Numbered from the stretch's first letter, positions 18,894-31,019 are shown. The stretch is DNA of 64,000 bases from Symbiodinium natans (GCA_905221605.1 CAJNDS010002304.1:374001-438000), one strand, 5' to 3'. Notes: generated from the sequence alone by a model not told the origin. Translations and numbers: made by a program.

Positions 18894-21615
18894 TCATCTG
18901 CGCATCCGGCCGGGGCGCTCCTGGAGCTCCTCAGTGATGTCGATCGCTCGCGCTTCGGTGCACTTGTCCACCAGGATGGCCTCTCGCGAGTTCAGATGAA
19001 AAGCATATTTATACATAGGCATAGGCATATACATGCAAAAACAAATAGAGATATATATATATATACACATATATATATATATATATATGTATATGTAGAA
19101 GTATATATATATATATATGTGTATGTATATGTAGAAGTATATATATATATATACACTTAACACACATAGTGCCGGAGACCCTGACCCTTTCTCCCCTCAA
19201 ACCGAGTCCGTCGTCCGTCCTGTCCAACTCCCGGCGGATCTTTCGTGGCCTGAGAGCGCCGCTCTGCGTTTTGGGGGGTGCTTGGCTGGCAGCGCCTCTG
19301 ACACCGGCCTCGTCATAAGCCCTCACGATCAGCGGGACTGGGATGTCGATCGTTTCCATCATGAGGCCCACGAAGTACTCCTGGAGAAGCTGTGCATATG
19401 GAGATCCCAAACAGCCGGATCTCACTCAGCTGTCCTTCCGCTTCCAGAAGTGGTGCCCTGTGTGCCCTATTCCTTAGATGCATCGGCTTTGCCTTGCAAC
19501 TGGTGGGCTTGTTCTAAAATTAGGGCCCCCGGGGCTTCTCACATCAATGGTACCTTTCAAGAGCCCTTTTTTTGGGACAACATGGGGGTTTCCGAAAGTA
19601 GGGGTACCTTACTGGGGTGATCATGATAAGGGCGCCTACTACTTGGGGACCGACATTTGGGGTCCCCCTCTTTTCGTAAACCCCCACATCCTTTCAGCTC
19701 TTGGTAGCACAGGGGCTGATTCTCCACGGAGGCGGCATGATGATGCGCTCGCCGTCGAACTCAAACTCCGCGAGTCCAGCCAGGCCTATCCCGTAGGGTC
19801 TGCTCCAAGGTGTTCGGATCCCCAAAGGAAATGTGGTATCAATACTCGGGTGAATAGCACACAGTAACCCTAAACCCTGAACTTTGAGAACTCAAGGCTG
19901 ACTCATGTCTGGGCAGCGGATTAACTCCGCCTCGCAGGTCATAAGCCTGTCGCTTTGCCGGATCACTCAGAACGTCGAAGGCCTTGTTGACCTGTCACAG
20001 CACCACTTGAGAGGCAGACACGAAAGTGGCAAACATGGCAAGTAAATCGTCGTTGAAGGGGGGTAACGGATCGCCCTCCACTGTGCCCCGATGCACCGCT
20101 TACTGTGCTTTCCTTGCTTGCCCCATCCGCACGAGGGATGGTTGACCTGCAGTGGGAAGGGCCTCCGAACAACTGAGGGCGCTCTCAACTCCTGCAAACG
20201 CCTGCACTTGCCTGCAAACGCCGACCTGCAAGGAGCTCCAAAGAAGCTTGCTGCTCCCTCTCGCTCCTCTCGTAAGCTGGCCTGCGAAAAGCGTTCTGCA
20301 ACAGCCTCCTGCTCCTCAGCCGATGCCGTGCGGAACAAGTCCGGATGTGACAGGCGCGCCTGCTGACCTTACGCGACCGGATCACAGGACTGGCGTGAAG
20401 GTGCCACGCATGAACTAGCAGGAGCGAGGCAAAAGGGGGCCCCAACATCTGAACAAACTTTTCGGCCAAGAGTCGGTAGGCAGCTCTAATCTCCGATAAG
20501 GGTGCACCTTCTGCCACGCCAAGCATGGCATAAAAACTCGAATTGCCTGGTTTCGTTGCTCCGTTGACCGGAGGATCGGGCTTCTTGCTGGCGGCCTTCT
20601 TTTCTGGCTGCTGCGAAGATGCACCCTTTCCCGACACACTTCTTGTGGCCTGCTTGGGTGGCGCGGGGATCGGGGAAGGTTGGGGAGGGCTCTTCGCTGG
20701 CTCCGTTGGAACACGCGTCGGGGATGGAAAGCCGGATGGTGTCTTGGCTTGCTGGGACGGGGGATGTGGCTTGGAAGGTGATGGAAATCCAGATGGAGTC
20801 TGTGACTCCGCAGTTGGCTGCTGAGCCGGGATTCCTGACACAGCTCCGTTCGACGAAGGAAAGCCGGACCCTGCTGGAGCTGGGGACGGAAACCCCGGTG
20901 ACCTCGGTGGTCCTTGCGTCGACGGCTGTCGCGCTTGTACCTGCGAGGGGACTCCGGAGCCATTCGGTGATCGGTGCTGCGACGGAAAGCCTGAGCCACT
21001 GCGGCGTTCTTGTCCTGCCGGTCTTTCAGGCTCTGGTACAGGTTGTGGCTCTGGTGGTGTCCATTTTTTCTGCATTAGGGCGGCAAAGCTGGACACCCCA
21101 TTTACGGCTGTCTTCTTCGAGCTGGCCTGGCTTGCAGCTTCTTGCTGTTGTTGCTGCTGTTGCTGCTGTTGCTGCTGTTGCTGCTGCAGCTGCTGTTGCT
21201 GCTGCAGCTGCTGTTGCTGCTGCAGCTGCTGTTGCTGCTGCAGCTGCTGTTGCTGCTGCAGCTGCTGTTGCTGCTGCAGCTGTTGCTGCTGTTGCTGTTG
21301 GTGTTGCTCTTGCTGCTGTTGCTGCTGCCGCCGCCATCGGTGGCGCTGCTGCTGGTGTTGGAAACCGGTTTGTGAGCTTTGCTTCCTTATACTGTCGGCT
21401 TGCGGCTTGGCAATAAACTGTCCTTGAAACGCTCTTCTGCCGCAGCCTCCTGCTCTCTGACCAGCCCACCCGAGTGAAACGGGGCCGGCAACGGTGGTAG
21501 GAGATGACCCTCTTGGTAAGACAAACAGGCTGATGGCACCCGAGACGGACAAGCAAAAGCCCGCCTTGGTGGCATGCTGGCTTTCTTGCAGCGAGAAGCA
21601 AGGAAACTCTCTCAC
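18894..21615 (-). CDS. J-domain (DnaJ-like) protein with polyQ and GFPSP-repeat N-terminus
   Basis: Exon 1 (open from about 21615, ending 20467) encodes a polyQ tract with Leu every sixth residue. A Pro/Ser region with repeated GFPSP units follows ([14 protein letters not shown]), and then the J-domain start [20 protein letters not shown]. Exon 2 (20359-20282) carries RLSHPDLF with the essential HPD. Exon 3 (19991-19931) carries [19 protein letters not shown]. Exon 4 starts at 19785 ([19 protein letters not shown]). A later exon near 19405 contains [19 protein letters not shown], and the last exon ends at 18894 after [14 protein letters not shown]. Introns 1-3 are GC...AG|G. J-domains recruit and stimulate Hsp70; the client is unknown. 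No ATG is visible at the 5' end of exon 1, which lies in a dispersed repeat, so the true start is unresolved and may be on an unseen exon. Confidence 0.75.
19020..19160. repeat. TA/GTATATG microsatellite inside the J-domain gene
   Basis: Alternating TATA and TGTATATG runs, with the 22-bp-like unit TATATGTAGAAG occurring twice. They lie between the last two exons. Confidence 0.85.
19575..19690. repeat. Short dispersed repeat (GGTACC...TTACGAAA... type)
   Basis: Contains TTCCGAAAGTAGGGGTACC, GATCATGATAAGG and TTTTCGTAAACCCCC. It resembles 23540-23655, 30825-31005, 47935-48035 (inverted) and 52325-52410. It lies within the intron region of the J-domain gene. Confidence 0.55.
21140..21350 (-). 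repeat. 18-bp CAG/CTG tandem repeat encoding polyQ
   Basis: A period of 18 bp (CTGCAGCTGCTGTTGCTG on the plus strand) gives the six-residue unit LQQQQQ about six times, flanked by plain Q runs. It is in frame in exon 1 of the J-domain gene. Confidence 0.9.
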
Positions 21616-22000
21616 GTCTCTAACATCTCATAAGCCAGCATTTTGCCAAGCGGCGAAGATCACCTTTGGCCCTAGTCTAGATGCAGCGCGCCTTCGACTC
21701 AGCCGTGTAGGAGCAGCCATATTCCATCGCAGCATTGGAAACTTCAAAAGGGGTGCATCTGGCAGGTCGGCCGAATGAAGGTTGTTGGGAAGCGATGGGC
21801 ATCCTGCCGAATTAACTAGGGTTAAGATCAAGACCACAGAGACGCTGTGATCCTCCCTGTCTCTATCTTGCGTAGCTGGACAAATGCTGCAGATCTCTGT
21901 CATAAACTCAAAGGTTCGCTATTCTGTCATGCTTCTTCCGGGCATCGAGAAACCTCTCCGCGCCATCGGGCAGATGACAGATGACCACTTGGCAAAAGAG
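21413..22000. repeat. Dispersed duplicated segment, copy A
   Basis: About 590 bp aligns at high identity, in the same orientation, to 32664-33200, from TAAACTGTCCTTGAA to ACTTGGCAAAAG. In the minus frame it encodes a segment with [17 protein letters not shown] that runs into exon 1 of the J-domain gene. The duplicate at 32.7 kb runs into a GNAT gene instead. Confidence 0.85.
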
Positions 22001-22137
22001 CTGGCATGCTTGTAGCAAGGGCAGGCAGCTCTTCACGGTGAGAAGCATCTGGGCCCAGCACTGCACGCAAAGAAAGCCTTCATCCTGACATCAAGACCAC
22101 ACCTCTGCAGCTCTGCCTTGAAACATACTGACAAAGG

Positions 22138-23050
22138 GTCAAAGAGCTCCTCCTTCGCGCAGCCAAGGATGGCGAAGATGCCATCCTCATCCCTCATCTG
22201 CACCTCAAAGTCGCACAAAGTGCCCTAAACCCTAAACCCTAAACCTTAAACCATAAACCCTAAACCCTAAACCCTAAACCCTAAACCCGAGCTTCTCAAA
22301 GGCGCCATGGCGAAGTTCTTGCCCTCGTCCTGACAGAACTTCACCTGAGCTCAGCCAGTCAGCCTCGGCCTTGCTCTTGCAACTAACAATTTTTAGGGTT
22401 TAGGGTTTCGGGTTTAGGGTTTAGGGCTAGGGTTTAGGGCATTTTTATGTCTTGGGATGTTCCCCCTTATACTACTAGCCCTTTAGAGTAGCCCCCAACA
22501 GCCCTTTATAGCACCCCCTGTCTTAAGGGCTGTGAGTATAAGGGGGCGCATCCCAGCTTCTCTCTCCCAAAGAGGTGACATCCAAGGCTGGGGCATATCT
22601 GACGGTGCCATATGGGGAGAGCCCTTCCTGGAAGAGCCCAAAACTCCCCAAGAGAAGCCCACTAGCGCACTAGCACAGCATACCCCTCCTATTTGCTTAA
22701 GAACCACCCAAAAAAGAAGTTATTCCCTATTGAGGCATTAGAGGGACTATTACTCTATGTTGTTTGGGGGGTTTTAAGCAAATGGGAGCACCATGAGTCA
22801 TTTCACGCAAGTGTCCTTGAGTTCCCTCCACGACATCGATGCCGGCACATCGTCCTAAGCGTCACTGCGTTCAGCTACGCGGGACGTGTGAGCCTTCTTA
22901 GTGCAAACCCTAAACCCTAAACCCTAAACCCTAAACCCTAGAGTGATGCAAAAAGGTCTGGCGGCCAACTTGGCCCGCTGCAAAACGCAGAACCAGGCCC
23001 CGCTCCTCAGGCGACAGGTGGCAGAAGTAACGTGTCAAGACCCAAGTAAT
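22138..23050 (-). CDS. Exon-like pieces, unidentified
   Basis: Three short protein-like pieces lie on the minus strand between telomere-like tracts. They are near 22210-22138 (MRDEDGIFAILGCAKEELFD, then a GT donor), near 22360-22300 (VKFCQDEGKNFAMAPLRSSG after a CAG|GTG acceptor), and near 23035-22970 (YFCHLSPEERGLVLRFAAG). The last faintly recalls the end of HECT ubiquitin ligases, which is not enough to name it. The peptide AILGCAKEEL also appears on the plus strand near 33345-33375. Confidence 0.25.
22224..22287. repeat. Interstitial telomere-like repeat (CCCTAAA)n
   Basis: About nine heptamers, with TTAAACC and ATAAACC variants, between exon-like pieces. Confidence 0.95.
22393..22442. 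repeat. Interstitial telomere-like repeat (TTTAGGG)n
   Basis: About six heptamers in opposite orientation to the tract at 22224-22287, making an inverted pair about 100 bp apart. Confidence 0.9.
22903..22941. repeat. Interstitial telomere-like repeat (CCCTAAA)n
   Basis: Five clean heptamers, directly 3' of the HECT-like exon piece. Confidence 0.95.
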
Positions 23051-23438
23051 CCCCTGAAACATCGTCTAAGCAGCAAGTATACCTTTTTGTTGTAAGTGTC
23101 GCCTCTTTACTTAAGCAGCACGTATACCTATAAGGTCTCCAACTTTGTTTGCTCCATGTGCTTCTCTTGTTTGAGGGGTTGCAGCAGCACCTGGCTTTGC
23201 AGCGCCGACCCATTTAAGGGCTAGAAGGAGGGACCCCCTAGAAGGGACCTTGATCTTATTCCCCTCTATAATCCATATATAGACCTTATGTGTCCCTTTT
23301 TACCTAAGTGGCCCCTAAAGTACACCCAAATAACCCCTAAGTTCTGAAAAGGGGCCCTCCTTTAGTCCCGTGAGACCCATATGCGGGCAGGTGTCTTCAT
23401 ATCGAGACGCTTCATCGGCTTCCTCCTCGAGGCCTCAT

Positions 23439-23510
23439 TTAGGGTTTAGGGTTTAGGGTTTAGGGTTTAGGGTTTGGGGTTTGGGGTTTGGGGTTTGGGG
23501 TTTAGGGTTA
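23439..23510. repeat. Interstitial telomere-like repeat (TTTAGGG/TTTGGGG)n
   Basis: Five TTTAGGG units, then four TTTGGGG units, then TTTAGGG. A run of G follows at about 23524-23537. Confidence 0.95.
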
Positions 23511-23539
23511 TGAACTCCAAGAGGGGGGGGGGGGGGGAT

Positions 23540-23655
23540 ATGGGGAGGTTTACGATACTAGGGGGTACCAAATTTGGGGGTCCTTACTATTTGAAAAGGG
23601 GGATGCTACTATGTCACTATGTGGGGGTCTTTTTTAGGGGTCCCTTATTGTCGTA
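23540..23655. repeat. Short dispersed repeat
   Basis: Contains GGTTTACGATACTAGGGGG, GGGGGTCCTTACTAT and TGTCGTAAGCC. Same family as 19575-19690 and 30825-31005. Confidence 0.55.
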
Positions 23656-23691
23656 AGCCGCCATGTGGGTCGAAAAAACTTGAAAGGTGAA

Positions 23692-23830
23692 CCAAAGACG
23701 GCTTATCTGTGGAGACTGGGCGCTTGAAGCTAACAACAACGCCAACGATGTCTTGCTTTCGAGCGCCTTCGCTGCCGCGAAGGCGGTGCTTAAAAGATCC
23801 GTACTTTCACATCGCCACCGGGCTTTTGCT
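23692..23830. repeat. Second part of dispersed duplication, copy A
   Basis: Aligns to 33463-33604, including GACGGCTTATCTG and CGCCTTCGCTGCCGCGAAGG. It is collinear with the pair 21413-22000 / 32664-33200. The two parts are 1.7 kb apart here but only about 0.26 kb apart in the other copy, so copy A seems to carry an insertion. Confidence 0.7.
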
Positions 23831-24983
23831 TCCCAGCTGAACAGCGACTCTTTCCTCCTCCTCTTCCTCCTCCTTCGTATCCTCAAGGGTGACTTCAGGA
23901 CAGCCGCCATTGTCCGTTCGAGCAGTGTCATTCCTGGCTCCAGGCCTGGCCAACCAAAAGGGCTCACGGCAACATGGGAACAACACGAGAGTCAGGTCCG
24001 AGAACAACCGTCAGTCACAGCTAGAGACAAACATACAGCACGCCCAGGACCTGTTTCAACCACGACAACGAAGCAACAAGAAGAAGAAACATCAATGACA
24101 CATCAACGGAACATCAATGGAAAAAACAATGACAAACGATACATCTATAGAATGTATATATATATATATGTGCCTCCGTCTGAGCCACGAAAAAAACTCC
24201 TTGGGAGCAGCTCCCATATTTGCAGCTGAGCTACGGCGCTTCCGGGAAGCACGCTCCTCTTCCGCGCCTGTCAGAGAAAACATCAGAAAATCAAAAAACA
24301 AGTCGCCCCACGCTCTCGGACAAAAAGGTACTTAAAGCCCAGGCAGTGGCTGGCACATTAAACTCAATAAAAGTCCAACCTCTGATCACATGCTCCCATA
24401 TGCTCCCCGGGGCCTTGCGCCTCTTGCTGCTGCTTCTTCTGCGCCTGGCGACAGCTTGTGCAATCTTGTGCGAAGCTTCTGTGGTTGAGAGCATCCACGT
24501 CTTTTGCTTTGAAGCTGCCAACTTTTGCCTCCCGATTGCGGCGGACATCGCACATCCGCAACCTCGTAGGGTCCGACCGTCCGACCAGCACCACCAAACA
24601 ATAAGAAATGATGGGACAAGCATATAGTTATGCTTCTGGGAACTGTTGAGTTTCACAGCTAAATCTCGCGTATTTTGTCAGCATTCTCTCTTTTCTCCTT
24701 ACGGACGCGCTGGTGCGGTGTGGGAGTGGTCAGGTCGGTTGAGCAGGTCAACCGCCCAGCCAGAGTTGATGGCACTCTCTGCCCAAGCAATGTCAGATGC
24801 ACAGACGAACTGGCAGGTCAACGGTGACGGTGAAAATGCACTTTGATATGCCTGACAGGGCCACTTGCTACCCCCTGTCAGCTGCTCACGAAACAAAACG
24901 AAGCCAAACCACCAAAGCAATCTACGAGGATGAATTTCCTCAAGTGCCCACATAGGCAGCTGAGGTTGCGAGATGACAGCGAG

Positions 24984-25060
24984 GTTTAGGGTTTAGGGTT
25001 TATGGTTTTGGGTTTAGGGTTTAGGGTTTAGGGCTTAGGGTTTAGGGTTTAGGGTTTAGG
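24984..25060. repeat. Interstitial telomere-like repeat (TTTAGGG)n
   Basis: About eleven heptamers. It begins a few bases after a possible GC donor of the ankyrin-like exon, so it probably sits at the 5' end of an intron. Confidence 0.95.
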
Positions 25061-25065
25061 GGTTC

Positions 25066-25155
25066 CCAGCCTGGAGCTGCAAGGTGCGAGCGTCGGGATC
25101 TGCCCCTGCATCGATCAATGGGCCCACGACGCCCCGTGTGCGGTGACCTCGTCAC
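25066..25155 (-). CDS. Possible ankyrin-repeat exon
   Basis: The minus frame reads VVGPLIDAGADPDARTLQLQ, close to the second helix and turn of an ankyrin repeat (VVxxLLxAGADPNA). A CAG|GC donor follows, and then telomere-like repeats. Only one partial repeat is seen and the rest of the gene was not found. Confidence 0.4.
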
Positions 25156-25291
25156 AGGGCTGACAGCCCTGGCCACTCCTAGCTGCTACCATGAGACTTA
25201 CCTCCTACAAGAGGCACAGACAGTCCTTCCGCCTCAAGTTTGAGATGCAACTTAAGCAAAAAGCCGCCGTGCAGAAGCAAAGTGCGTCAGG

Positions 25292-27180
25292 TCAGGCAAA
25301 CTTGATGCCGCGCAAGCTGCGGTAGCCGCCGTAGCTTGCATCACCTGAATCTGACGACCCATCGGCTGTCATCTTCCGGGACTCGAAGGCTGCACCTGGG
25401 CTTTCCATGAGAGCTTTCAAGAGATGGCCTGGCTCGGCTCTACGACCATCACACCCCGCCCTCTCCAGCCTCCACTTTGAAACCCCCGAAAGAACATGCT
25501 TACGCGTGAGACGGAAGCCCTTCAACGCGCGCAAAACCTGACAGGGCGCCGTAGAGAAGCGCGGACCATCCGCTCGGAGTCACCTGCTGGCTCTGGGCAA
25601 GTCTACTTCGAGCACTGGAGTCAGGCTCAGGCGAGACGCCAAGCTGCCCTGGACCCACTGTGCACCCCAACAGTCTGGACAAGACGTTCATCAACTGCTG
25701 GAAATATCTCGCTTATCTCACACCACCCCCCTCAAGGAAGTCGGATTGCTTGTTGGTCATCCCACGCACCTTCGAGGCACATGCACCTAGTCGCAGAATC
25801 GCCTGCACCCACCGGACACCTGCGCAGGCACTCGTCACAGAACAACGTGCGGTAGACATGTACTGGGCAGCCACAAAGAACTACTAAAACTATCATATGT
25901 CGGTAGAAGCCATACAACCTCAGACCAGCAGCCAGCATCAAAAGCCAGGAATGAACGCCCGTAAAGTTACTTTGGTAAACGAGGTTCTGCGTGAAAGTGC
26001 AGAGCATGCTGGGGGCCTTGTCGCGTGGCCCACATCAGGGTGGTGGCCTCCGTCAGCCCGCGCGGCCGCGTGCAAGCAATCAGCGCGCGACCATCCAGCT
26101 TGCCTCAGGCTTGAGATGCCTTCTCACTATTCTTCGAACATTCAGAAGCAGAACGGACCCCACATTGAGGCCACCCCCCCCCTCCCAAAAAGAAAAGAAA
26201 AACGAACTGGATGAGCTTGCCTGAAGAGCTTTGTAAAGGCAAGCGGCCTGGCGTGTCCGCAGGGACCAGGTTCATCTGAGTGACCTCTTCGAGGCTTCCC
26301 CCTGAGGCCAAGCGCACGCGGATGGCAGCCTCGACTGCTTTGAGCTCAAGGCGCATGGCTTCCTGGATCCCTGTCCTTGGGATCGCACTTTTGGACACTT
26401 GCCGAACTTCCTAGGCTTGGCCCTTCAAGCACAAAGAGTATCAAAAAAAACATGTACGCTGCTTGAAAATTACCCTTAAGGGGCTTCGGAAGAGCGAGGC
26501 AAGGCTCCCCCACAACAGGCCAAGGCGCGAGGTCATGCCGTTGGCGAACTCTCGGGCCAGTTGCTGCATGTGCTCGGATCGTCTCTTCGGTTTTGGCATG
26601 TTTGCGGGCTTGCCCAGATGGGCCCAGATGTAGACGGAGTTCGCCTCAGTCCAGCAAGCTAAGAACACCTGATGAAACTGTAGAAGAGGCCTCAACACGC
26701 TTTGGCGCAGCATTCTAGAGAATTGCAGGGCAGGCTAATGCCCTGACTGTGCGAGGCCTTGGCAAGGCCTTGCCAAGGGCCTGGCCTAGGTCGAGGCTAA
26801 CTTAGCCTTGGGAATTCTTTATGGCGAGAGAAGAATCCGAGGGCCTGCTTTGGAAGTGCTTTCTTTGGCCTTCTCGCACGAAGCAAGCTTCATAAGGCCC
26901 ATTGGTGATTCAGAACGTCCTTCAATCCTGGCTGTGGTGCCCCACCCGACCGTGTCCTCTTGGCCCTTAGCCTGATGGAGGAGTCTTGGCGACTGTGGTG
27001 ATGGCGTTTCTTCGAAAGGATTTGCGCGAAGGAATCAGGTTGTCGATGCTCATCGTGACATGCACAAACACCTGTAGTGCTGCAAGGAACGATGTACATA
27101 AACTTCTCTAAGCCCTGCGCCAGCTTTGGCATTGGCCACTCTTCAGCATCAACACCAGCAAGCCAGCTTAGCCGCAGCAC
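25292..27180 (-). CDS. Unidentified multi-exon gene
   Basis: The best exons are: 26663-26476, acceptor CAG|GTG, containing VFLACWTEANSVYIWAHLG and MQQLAREFANGMTSRLGLLW, then an AGG|GT donor; about 26350-26252, acceptor CAG|GAA, EAMRLELKAVEAAIRVRLAS, then a GC donor; about 25600-25550, DSERMVRASLRRPV; and a last exon from about 25435 that ends SYGGYRSLRGIKFA with a stop at 25292. A further piece near 27180-26890 (LAQGLEKFMYIVPC) may be an upstream exon. The splice signals match those of PNO, which supports a real gene, but no domain is recognised. Confidence 0.5.
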
Positions 27181-27199
27181 GGCCGCCCGGAATCTTTCT

Positions 27200-30100
27200 T
27201 CAGCCAGTAGTCTGTCCAGCGTCTGATGAGGTGCGAAGGCGTCCTCCCGTTTGCATGTTTACCACATGTTTGCTAAGGGCCCGGTTTTGCATGCCCACCA
27301 AAAAATCACAGAAAAAATGCGCCAGTCCTTGTACACCGCCTTGGCCTCTCGCTGCAGAGCACGCCAGTCCCCAGAACAGCTGCGTGCGACCGCGAACCAG
27401 CAAACGACTGGCAGTGGCGGCCTGCAGCTCTACTCTACGGGATTTTTGTTCAGCTCGGCCCCCCCAGGGCCAAAATGCGTTTGGAACTTGCAGACCCCTC
27501 TCCCCGTCTACCACCCTGCCCGAGCTCCACTCGGCAACAAGCACTCGAGCAGAGACAACAAGCGCGACACTGCAAGCCTTTACCGCTGGTCAACAAAAAA
27601 ACAAGGTTGCAGCGGTCCTCCAGCAAGCCGATACAGCCCCCGAGCTAACGCACGCTGCTGGTTCAAGGCTTCGGGTTACGGGTTGGCTGCTCTCCGGCGT
27701 CGTTTTCCTCGACCTGCGGTCGCTTTCCGCATCTGCAACCCGACCGTGCGGACTGGAAACTCCTAAGTACACCCTTGGACCGCCGACGTGCACGTCCCGC
27801 AGCTTGGGCCGCCCAGCTACCGAAGCAGCGCACGCAATTGCACGAGCTATGTGCACATGAACCTATCATTGAAACCCCTCCATGTTCAGATATGTTCAGA
27901 TAAGACGCAGCAAGAGGGCGGCTGTGTCGGCGCCAAGCAGCTTCGAAGCCAGACCCATGGCCAGGCGCTCTCTATATCAGGAACCAAGTTAGGGCTGAAC
28001 CCAGGCATGCTGGTCTGCTTGCTGCTGATTGCAACTGCATGTTGCGGAGTGGGTGCTTGGCTGCTAGTCCTTGGCAATAAACCTCGACAGCCCACACGGC
28101 CACGGCAAATTTCGTCAAAATAACAACTCAAACCTCCGTCCAGCTAGCAGGTAGCATATCGAGCTGTGACAAGGGTCCGGCGCACGGATCGCATCGCCGT
28201 TCCAAACCAGTTGGTGCCTGCATCGAGCTCAACAGTTTACAGGCGGGTTGCGCGTTCAAGCCGTCTGACGGCCCATCCGCATTCGCAGGATCTGGCAAAG
28301 TTTTTGGGAAAGGCACTCCATGGCGATCACCGCCACTGCTGCCTCGCAGCGGTGTCAGGGAACTAAGGGCACCTGGTGCAACTCACAGTTGTCTAACATC
28401 GGCCTCCTCGTTCTCAAACTCCACCTCAACAGTGCCGTTGAACGGATTCTGGCCTGGGCGAGTTGCGTTGGCTTTGGCGCTCGTGGCAAGAAGGGCTCAC
28501 GAGCACACCGAGTCTTTGACCATCGGCATCTGGGTGTCTGTCCCGGAGCCTCGACGACTCAGGCATGTCGGACAAGGCATGCCGGAAATCCGCAGCACGT
28601 CCACTACAGCATGGGCAGTCGTCGGGCCTAAAGGCGATCTCGCTATGTTGGCACTTCTGGGTTCAGATGTCAATGCCTTTTTTGTTGCTCTTTTTAGGCA
28701 CCTGGCAGCTTCACAAAGAAGACGGGCCCGAAAGACTTGCAGAAGTTTGTCATGGACTCGATACCGACCGTCTCATCACCTCGCAGATCCGGGAGCACCA
28801 ACAACAAAGCACAAAGTGCAAACCCCCTGCCTCGCTTAAAACCTGTGAGTTGAACGCACCGCCTCTCCTTGGCATGAAGTCTCCATCAAATTGGAGCATG
28901 GCCACAAAAAAACGACCGAAGGCTCCAGGACTCTAGGGACAGCACGAACTCGCTGCCCGGGCCCCCCAAAGCCCTGAGATTTGCTTTTGTTTTTCCATGT
29001 AAGAGAGGTTTAGGGTTTAGGGTTTAGGATGTTTGCCCCTCCGCACGAATCTCTGCACCCCCAAAAGTCCAGGAAATAGGAAGCTGGCGGGGGTGGCAGA
29101 GCTGCCCCGCCAGTGCGCCGCACAGCGTCTCGTGGAGCCTTGGACCAGGAAAAATGCCCCTAAACCTTAAACCCTAAACCCTAAACCCCAAACCCTCTTT
29201 GCTAAACCCTTTTTGCTTCAGGGCTCCTGTGGTAGCTTGCCTGTGAGCGAGGTTGTTCAGGCGACATCATGCGAGTCGGATGACTTCGTCAACGACCCTG
29301 TCCTGAACCTCTTCAATAAACCCTAAACCCTAAACCCTAAACAAATTTGGGTCCATGATCCCCGGCTGTGGCCCTGACCGACAACTCCAAGTTGAACTTG
29401 GGATCTGCAGCCTTTGCCCCCCACAACACGGGTCAGGATCTGCTGCTGCCGTTTAGGGTTCAGGGTTCAAGGTTCAGGGTTTAGGGCTTAGGGTTTAGGG
29501 TTTATGGTTTAGGGTTTAGGGTTTAGGGTTTAGGGTTTAGGGTTTAGGGTTCTTCCTTGCGGCCTCGATGGCCGCCACAATTTCGGCAGCCGTCGAACCT
29601 AATCGTTCGTCACGATCTACGGTGAACCGCGCTGCATCCCGATATTGTAGATTCAAGCTTGAAGCGACATCTCGGCAAACTGCGTAGACTCACATAATCA
29701 GATTTTAACTTGCTCGCACCTCTGTGGCACATGCTGTTGCCGGATGCTGCCGGGCAATTTGCACCAACCACCGCCAAGTGCCACCGGGCAACAGCCCATA
29801 AGGCGAAGCCGCTTGAAAGGAAGGATTACCTTTCAACTGCAAAATGCTGCAACTACCTTTATCTACCTTTACGCAGATTCAGCTAACGCTCAGCTGGGCG
29901 CGGCGATCTTCACGTATCCCTCGTTGGAGGCCTCCTGCCACATCTTTCGGGTCTTGCTCCAACTGGTTCCTGACAACTCGCCTGGGTCTCCTACTTACGC
30001 CGGGCTGAGCCGCGAGCGATCTCTTTGCGTAAGAACCAATCGCGGCGTAGATTGGCATCCTGGCCGCGCAAGTCAAGACGCCCCGTGCATCAGAATGCGT

Positions 30101-31000
30101 ACGAAAGATTCTCGGAAAATGCGGAGTTCACCCGGAGTTGACTCACAACACGTGTCCGAAAAGTAGAAGGCCAGCTGTCGGATGAGTGCTGGCTGCCGCC
30201 TTGGAATCTCATGCGCACCAAACACACGAATCGGCACCGTCAGTGTGAGATCTCCCGGGGGATTGGCCCGGCTCGGTCTGCTAGCAATGTCTCCACTGCC
30301 TTGACAGCCTGCAAAACCGCGACATGCTGCAACCACGGGGATGCATCTTCACAGGCAAGCCTCTTCCAGCTGGTCCAGGTCTGTAAGTGTGTCCCTCAGC
30401 GTGAAAGTAAGACACAAACCTTTTTTGGCACTTGGATAGCAAGGTAGCTAGGTCTGTGATGCTGGCAGAGCTGTCTGAAGCCTGAGGGGCAACACGATCA
30501 TGGCTGCAAGTGGCACACCCTAAACCCTAAACCCTATTCCCTGTTGCCCTTTTTGCAACTGGGCTGGGGGACTAGCCAGTTCCCCTAAACCCCAAACCCG
30601 AAACCCCACGCGACAAAACATGCCAGCTTGTCTGGTCCAGAAGCTGCTGCCGGGTTTTGCGTACGGCCTGTGACGAAGGCAGTTGGGGTTTCCGAAAATA
30701 GGGTTGCCCTCTTGGGGTCCTTCGTATAATTATTACTATTTTTATTGTTACTATTTTTATTAGTATTATCATTGTTTTTCATTTATTCTTATGAATATTC
30801 TCATTGTCATTACAGGAGGGTTGCCATCTTGGGGTCCTGATGATAGGGAGATCCTACTATTGATTAGGGTTTACCATACCGGGGTCCTTATGATAAGGGG
30901 ATCCTGCTATTATAGGGTTTACCATATTGGGGTCCTTATTATAGAGGCCCTACACTATTCGGGGATCTATTTTGCGGGGGGTCCCCTATTTTCGTGAACC
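27200..31000. other. Mostly non-coding region with telomere-like tracts
   Basis: No family is recognised. Open frames at 27.2-27.9 kb exist on both strands. Telomere-like tracts lie at about 29006-29028, 29158-29200, 29319-29341, 29452-29549 and 30517-30534. An ATT-rich run lies at about 30727-30800. Confidence 0.5.
29452..29549. repeat. Interstitial telomere-like repeat (TTTAGGG)n
   Basis: The longest tract in the window, about fourteen heptamers with TTCAGGG, TTCAAGG and TTTATGG variants at its 5' side. Confidence 0.95.
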
Positions 31001-31005
31001 CCCAA
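30825..31005. repeat. Short dispersed repeat, locally tandem
   Basis: Repeats of GGGTTTACCATA...GGGGTCCTTATGATAAGG...GATCCTACTATT about 40-45 bp long, ending in TATTTTCGTGAACCCCC. It is the clearest member of the family seen at four other places. Confidence 0.65.
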
Positions 31006-31019
31006 GTTCGCAAACTGCA

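Noticed and set aside
21026-21601. Poly-Ala and poly-Leu frames across the CAG/CTG repeat
   Set aside because: These are other frames of the polyQ tract; only the Q frame continues into the J-domain.
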